DNA of 64,000 nucleotides from assembly GCF_008728515.1 (NCBI RefSeq), contig NC_044976.1:216877467-216941466 (forward strand), given 5' to 3'. The translations under genes and the position numbers were made by a program. The DNA comes from Papio anubis. Lineage: Eukaryota; Chordata; Mammalia; Primates; Cercopithecidae. The notes below the pieces were generated by a model that was given only the letters and a program-made list of their open reading frames with translations, was not told the DNA's origin and did no database searches. Below, piece by piece: positions 58,653 through 64,000 of the stretch; the stretch's first letter is position 1; each line of letters opens with the position of its first letter.

Positions 58653-60282
58653 ATTTTTGATACATAGCTTTGCTAGGTGTAGGATTCTTAGTTGACAAGT
58701 TTTTTCTTTTTTTCTGTGAGCACTGGCTAAAGAAAGTTTAAAAAGAAGAAATAGAGAAACTTCAAGTAAGGCAATTAAACGAACAAATTAAGAGCTAAGA
58801 AACAACAAAGACTGAGTACTGAGGTTGTAATTATGGCAGCTAATGATAGAATGGATCCAGTCAGAGAGTTTAGGCAGAATCGTACTTGCAGAGAGTAGAA
58901 GTCTGAGGGTGAAGGTGTCCTAAATGAGGCCAACTGGAAGACTTGTTTATTACAGAATCAAAGACAATGCATGGGAACACACCATGCCAAACCCAAACAG
59001 GTTGAGGTGGTGCTCTGTGCAACGGTATATAGGTTTATGGGAAGAAAAGCTACTATTATAACATCAAGTTGTTTGTTTTTTTTTTAATTAAAAGAATCAC
59101 AAATGTGGCAGTTATAATCAGGGTTAAGGTTAAAGTTAAAGTTGTATTTCAGGTTTGGTTGGTGGGTGTCACAAAGAAAAAGTATGTCTGTTGCCAAGAA
59201 GTGGGTGTTCTAGTTTGTGAAATAAAACATCCCAATGACTAGAAACAGTAGAGGAGAAAAAGGGATGGGATGGCAAACACAGGTTCCTGGAAATTTATAT
59301 TAAAATAAGGTTTACAAAGGAGGGCAGTGTGCATCTCAGTCATCAGTGCTGCCTGCAATGGAGTATTTCTACCCATGATAAATACACCATAATATGTGAG
59401 AGGTGAAAAGCAGCCTACCTTATGCTTCCCACGCCAGATGCCTTGATTTGGGGCTCTGTTCCCAGGGAAAAAGAGCACATCTTTGAAGTAGTTTTGGAGC
59501 AGGAGGTATCTTCCAAATTCCAACGAAGTATCTTATATTTCTAGGTGATCCTGAGACCTCTGCAGAAGAAATAAATGAAGGCCATGAAACTTCCTTGAAC
59601 TAGTGGAAATCCATGAGAAAATCTGACATTATGTTCTATTCTCTTGGAAGGTAGAAATATTGTTTGACTTCTGTTTTGTTGACAAGAAGTGAGGCCAGAC
59701 CACCCATCTGAACAAGGCTACCTGGGACAATTACCTCACACGTGGAAAACATTGGAGTCCATCTGTTTCCAATCTGCTGTCTTCCAAAAATTAGAGAAGT
59801 TCAGTTTTCCCTTTGATATCCTGTTTCTAACAATCCCAGTGCCAGTGCTGTCCTGCTTCCACAAGTGACAGTGACAAATATGAGCCTGAAGGAAGATGAG
59901 CTGATGGCATTCCCAGCTTATTATGACTCCTTGGGGGCCTTATCTTACATACATGGATTCAATTCGTAGACTTAGCTGGGTGAGTATCTATTATTCAGCT
60001 GCATTAGAAGTGACTACTTAAGACTTAGGTCTTAAGTAGTCCTAAGACTACTTAAGTGGTGAAATGAGGCAGGATTTTCTCCTCATGATTGCCATCTTAC
60101 TATCACTGAATCATAGCTAAAATCAGAAATTATTCACGAAGAAACAGAAATGTAATATTATGAGGACATATATTTAGAGATTGGTGGAAAGGCCTTCATA
60201 ATTTTGTGGCGTGCTCTTTGAGCTGGAATTATAGTTGACATTTCATTATATTAGCTATACTAGACTTTATGCATTTATGTAA
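58653..60282. other. Intergenic with a perfect hairpin
   Basis: A short L1-like piece may follow the Alu (58653-58730). A (GTTAAA)n-like patch lies at about 59121-59143. A perfect inverted repeat lies at 60012-60041. No gene seen. Confidence 0.4.
60012..60041. repeat. Perfect inverted repeat (13-bp arms, 4-nt loop)
   Basis: GACTACTTAAGAC, loop TTAG, then GTCTTAAGTAGTC. GACTACTTAAG recurs at 60047-60057. Confidence 0.95.
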
Positions 60283-63200
60283 AGTTTTATTTACTTTTAT
60301 GATACTGTAAGTTCTGGGACACATGTGCAGAACGTGCAGGTCTGTTACACACGTATACATGTGCCATGGTGGTTTGCTACACCCATTAACCCATCACATA
60401 CATTAGGTATTTCTCCTAATGCTATCCCTCTCCTAGCCCCCCACTCCCCGAAGGTCCCCGGTGTGTGATGTTCCCCTCCTTGTGTCCATGTGTTCTCATT
60501 GTTCAACTCCCACTTATGAGTGAGATTATGTGGTGTTTGGTTTTCTGTTCTTGTGTTAGTTTGCTGATAATGATGGTTTCCAGCTTCATCCATGTTCCTG
60601 CAAAGGGCATGAACTCATCCTTTTTTATTGCTTAATAGTATTCCATGGTGTATATGTGCCACATTTTCTTTATCCAGTCTATTGTTGATGGGCATTTGGG
60701 TTAGTTCCAAGTCATTGCAGCAGTGAACACTGCTGCAATAAATGTATGTGTGCATGTGTCTTTATAGTAGCATAATTTATAATCCTTTGGGTATATACCC
60801 AGTAATGGGATGCTGGGTCAAATGGTATTTCTGGTTCTAGATCCTTGAGGAATTGCCACACTGCTTCCACAATGGTTGAACTAATTTACACTCCAACAGT
60901 GTAAAAGCATTCCTATTTCTCCACAATCTCTCCAGCATCTGTTGTTTCCTGACTTTTTAATGATCGCCATTCTAACTGGTGTGAGATGGTATGTCATTGT
61001 GGTTTTGATTTGCATTTCTGTAATCACCAGTGATGATGAACTTTTTTCACGTTTGATGGCCAAATAAATGTCTTCTTTTGAGAAGTGTCTGTTTATATCC
61101 TTCGCCTACTTTTTGATGTTTTTTTTCTTGTAAATTTGTTTAAGTTCTTTGTAGATTCTGGATATTAGACCTTTGTCAGACGGATAGATTGCGAAAACTT
61201 TCTCCCATTCTGTAGGTTGCCTGTTCACTCTGATGATAGTTTCTTTTGCTGTGCCGAAACTCTTGTTTAATTAGATCCCACTTGTCAATTTTGGCTTTTG
61301 TTGCCATTGCTTTTGGTGTTTTAGTCATGAAGTCTTTGCCCATGCCTATGTCCTGAATGGTACTGCCTGGATCCTCTTCTGAGGTTTTTATGGTTTTAGT
61401 TCTTATGTTTAAGTCTTTAATCCATCTTGAGTTAATTTTTGTTTAAGGTGTAGGGAAGATGTCCAGTTTCAGTTTTCTGCATATGGCTAGCCAGTTTTCC
61501 CAACACCATTTATTAAAGAAGGAATCCTTTCCCCATTGCTTGTTTTTGTCAGGTTTGTCAAAGATCAGATGGTTGTATGTGTATGGTCTTATTTCTGAGT
61601 TCTCTATTCTGTTCCATTGGTCTATGTGTCTGTTTTGGTACCAGTATCATGCTATTTTGGTTACTGTAGCCTTATAGTATAGTTTGAAGTTGGGTAGTGT
61701 GGTACCTCCAGCTTTGTTCTTTTTGTTTAGCAATGTCTTGGCTATTTGGGCTCTATTTTGGTTCCATATGAATTTTAAAATAGTTTCTTCTAATTCTATG
61801 AAGAATGCCAATTGTAGTTTAATGGGAATAGCATTGAATTCTTTTATAAATTACTTCGGGCAGTATGGCTATCTTCATGAACTAATTCTTCCCATTCATG
61901 AGCATGGAATGTTTCTTCATTTGTTTGTGTCCTTTCTGATTTTTCTGAGCAGTGGTTTGTAGTTCTCCTTGAAGAAGTCCTTCACATCTCTTGTAAATTG
62001 TATTCCTAGATATTTTATTCTTTTTGTAGCAATTGTGAATGGGAGTTCACTCATGGTTTGCTGTCTATTATTGGTGTACAGAAATGTGTGTGCGTTTTGT
62101 CAATTGATTTTGTATCCTGAGACTTTGCTAAGTTACTTATCAGCTTAAGGAGATTTTGGGCTGAGACAATGGGGTTTTCTAAATACAGAATCATGTCATC
62201 TGCAAACAGAGACAATTTGACTTCCTCTCTTCCTATATGAATACCCTTTATTTCTTTCTCTTGCCTGATTGCCCTGGCCAGAACTTCCAATACTACGTTG
62301 AATAGGAGTGGTGAGAGAGGGCATTCTTGTCTGTTGCCGGTTTTCAAATACGCTTCCGGATTTTGCCCATTCAGTATGACATTGGCTGTGGGTTTGTCAT
62401 AAACAGCTCTTACTATTTCAAGGTGCGTTCCATCAGTACCTAGTTTATTGAGAGTCTTTTGCATAAAGGGGTGTTGAATTTTATTGAAGGGCTTTTCTGC
62501 ATCTATTGAGATAATCATGTGGTTTTTGTCATTGGTTTTGTTTACGTAATTGATTATGTTTATTGATTTGTGTATGTTTAACCAGCCTTGCAAACCAGGG
62601 ATGAAGCTGACTTGATCGTGGTGGATAAGCTTTTTGATGTGCTGTTGGATTTTGTTTTCCAGTATTTTATTGAGGATTTTTGCATCGATGTTCATGAGGG
62701 ATACTGGCCTGAAATTTTTTTTCTGTTGTGTCTCTGCCAGATTATGGTATCAGGATGACGCTAGACTCACAAAATGAGTTAGGGAGGAGTCCCTCTTTTT
62801 CTACCATTTGGAATAGTTTCAGAAGGAATGGTATCAGCTCCTCTTTGTACTTCTGGTAGAATTCGGCTGTGAATCTATCTGGACCTGGGTCTCATTAATT
62901 ACTGCCTCAATCTGAGAACTTGTTATTGGTCTATTCAGGGATCCAACTTCTTCCTGGTTTAGTCTTGGAAGGATGTATGTGTTCAGGAATTTATCCATTT
63001 CTTCTAGATTTTCTAGTTTATTTGCATAGAGGTGTTTATAGTATTCTCTGATGGTAGTTTGTGGGATTTCCGTGGGATCAGTGGTGATATCTCCTTTATC
63101 ATTTTTATTGTGTCTATTTGATTCTTCTCTCTTTCCTTCTATATTAGTCTGGCTTGTGGTCTATCTATTTTGTTAATCTCTTCAAAAACCAGCTCCTGGA

Positions 63201-64000
63201 TTCATTGATTTTTTGAAGGGTTTTTCGTGTCTCTGTTTCCTTTAGTTCTGCTCTGATCTTAGTTATTTCTTGTTTTCTGCTAGTTTTTGAATTTGTTTGC
63301 TGTTGCTTCTCTAGTTATTTTTTAATCATGATGTTAGGGTGTCGATTTTAGATCTTTCCTCGTTTCTCCTGTGGGCATTCAGTGCTATAAATTTCCCTCT
63401 AAACACTGCTTTAGCTGTGTCCCAGAGATTCTGGTATGTTGTGTCTTTGTTCTAATTGGTTTCAAAGAACTTATTACTTCTGCCCTAATTTCATTATTTA
63501 CCCAGGAGTCATTCAGGAGCAGGTTGTTCAGTTTTCATGTAGTTTTGTGGCTTTGAGTGAGTTTCTTAATCCTGAGCTCTAATTTGATTGCACTGTGGTC
63601 TGAGAGACTGTTATGATTTCTGTTCTATTGCATTTGCTGAGGAGTGTTTTACTTCCAAGCATGTGGTCAATTTTAGAATAAGTGTGATGAGGCGCTGAGA
63701 AGAATGTATATACTGCTGATTTGGGGTGGACAGCTCTGTAGATGTCTATCAGGTCCGCTTGGTCCAGAGCTGAGTTCAAGTCCTGAATATCTTTGTTAAT
63801 TTTCTGTCTCATTCATCTGTGTAATATTGACAGTGAGGTGTTAAAGTCTCCCCAGTTTATTGTGTGGGAATCTAAGTCTCTTACTATTATGATTGAGTGG
63901 GAGTCCAAGTCTCTTTGTAGGTCTCTAAGAACTTGCTTTATGAATCTTGGCGCTTCTATATTGGGTGCATATATATTTAGGATACCTAATTCTTCTTGTT
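60283..64000 (-). mobile_element. L1 (L1PA/L1PB-type), antisense, runs off the right edge
   Basis: The 3' end of the element is at about 60283 and its body continues to the window edge. On the minus strand, ORF2 pieces are readable: a reverse transcriptase segment at 62051-62695 with the FADDMILYLE active-site block and DAEKPFNKIQHPF, and an endonuclease segment at 63579-63812 (ALDQADLIDIYR, TYSKIDHMLGS). Frameshifts and stops break ORF2, so it is not retrotransposition-competent as it stands. The left end of ORF2, ORF1 and the 5' UTR are outside the window. Confidence 0.93.

Noticed and set aside
62051..62695. Intact reverse transcriptase gene
   Set aside because: It is only part of L1 ORF2; flanking frames are shifted and interrupted.

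Overview
This window is primate nuclear DNA, most likely from an Old World monkey. It is rich in Alu and L1 repeats. Two young Alu copies (14346-14640 and 45468-45609) carry variants I associate with cercopithecid AluY lineages, such as the CTAGCCGGGCGAGG box and the GATCCGGCCACTG junction. The genes match the segment of human 1q44 between NLRP3 and the olfactory receptor cluster. The species call and the synteny come from recalled family and genome knowledge; no database was searched.

Layout: (1) Positions 1-2448 are the last intron of NLRP3 (+ strand). It holds an L2 piece, an ERVL-type LTR and an antisense NDUFA3 processed pseudogene. (2) The terminal NLRP3 exon begins at 2449 with a stop at 2546-2548, followed by a short 3' UTR and an AATAAA signal. 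(3) OR2B11 (5136-6092, - strand) is an intact class II olfactory receptor, tail-to-tail with NLRP3, but it lacks one conserved extracellular-loop cysteine. (4) An OR family 2 pseudogene lies at 27352-28266 (- strand), with a nonsense codon at codon 22 and a ruined DRY motif. (5) OR2W5 (43570-44517, + strand) is a full-length intact receptor here, whereas the human copy as I remember it is frameshifted. (6) From about 60.28 kb to the end is an antisense L1 that runs out of the window.

The rest is intergenic. It contains about 20 Alus, L1 fragments of several ages, L2 and MIR relics, four ERVL/MaLR-like LTRs, a poly(A)-tailed LTR12-like insertion, and fossil DNA transposons (mariner, hAT, MER5A, a probable Tigger), plus simple repeats. 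I see no operon, CRISPR array, or RNA gene other than SINEs. The two intact receptors would each act alone in olfactory neurons, while NLRP3 is an innate-immune sensor. They are neighbours, not a pathway.

I did not find a convincing undescribed system. The most useful leads are the intact OR2W5, the Cys-to-Gly change in OR2B11, the NDUFA3 retrocopy inside NLRP3, a strong CTCF-like motif at 21934, a poly(A)-tailed LTR12-like insertion with target-site duplications, and two perfect hairpins.
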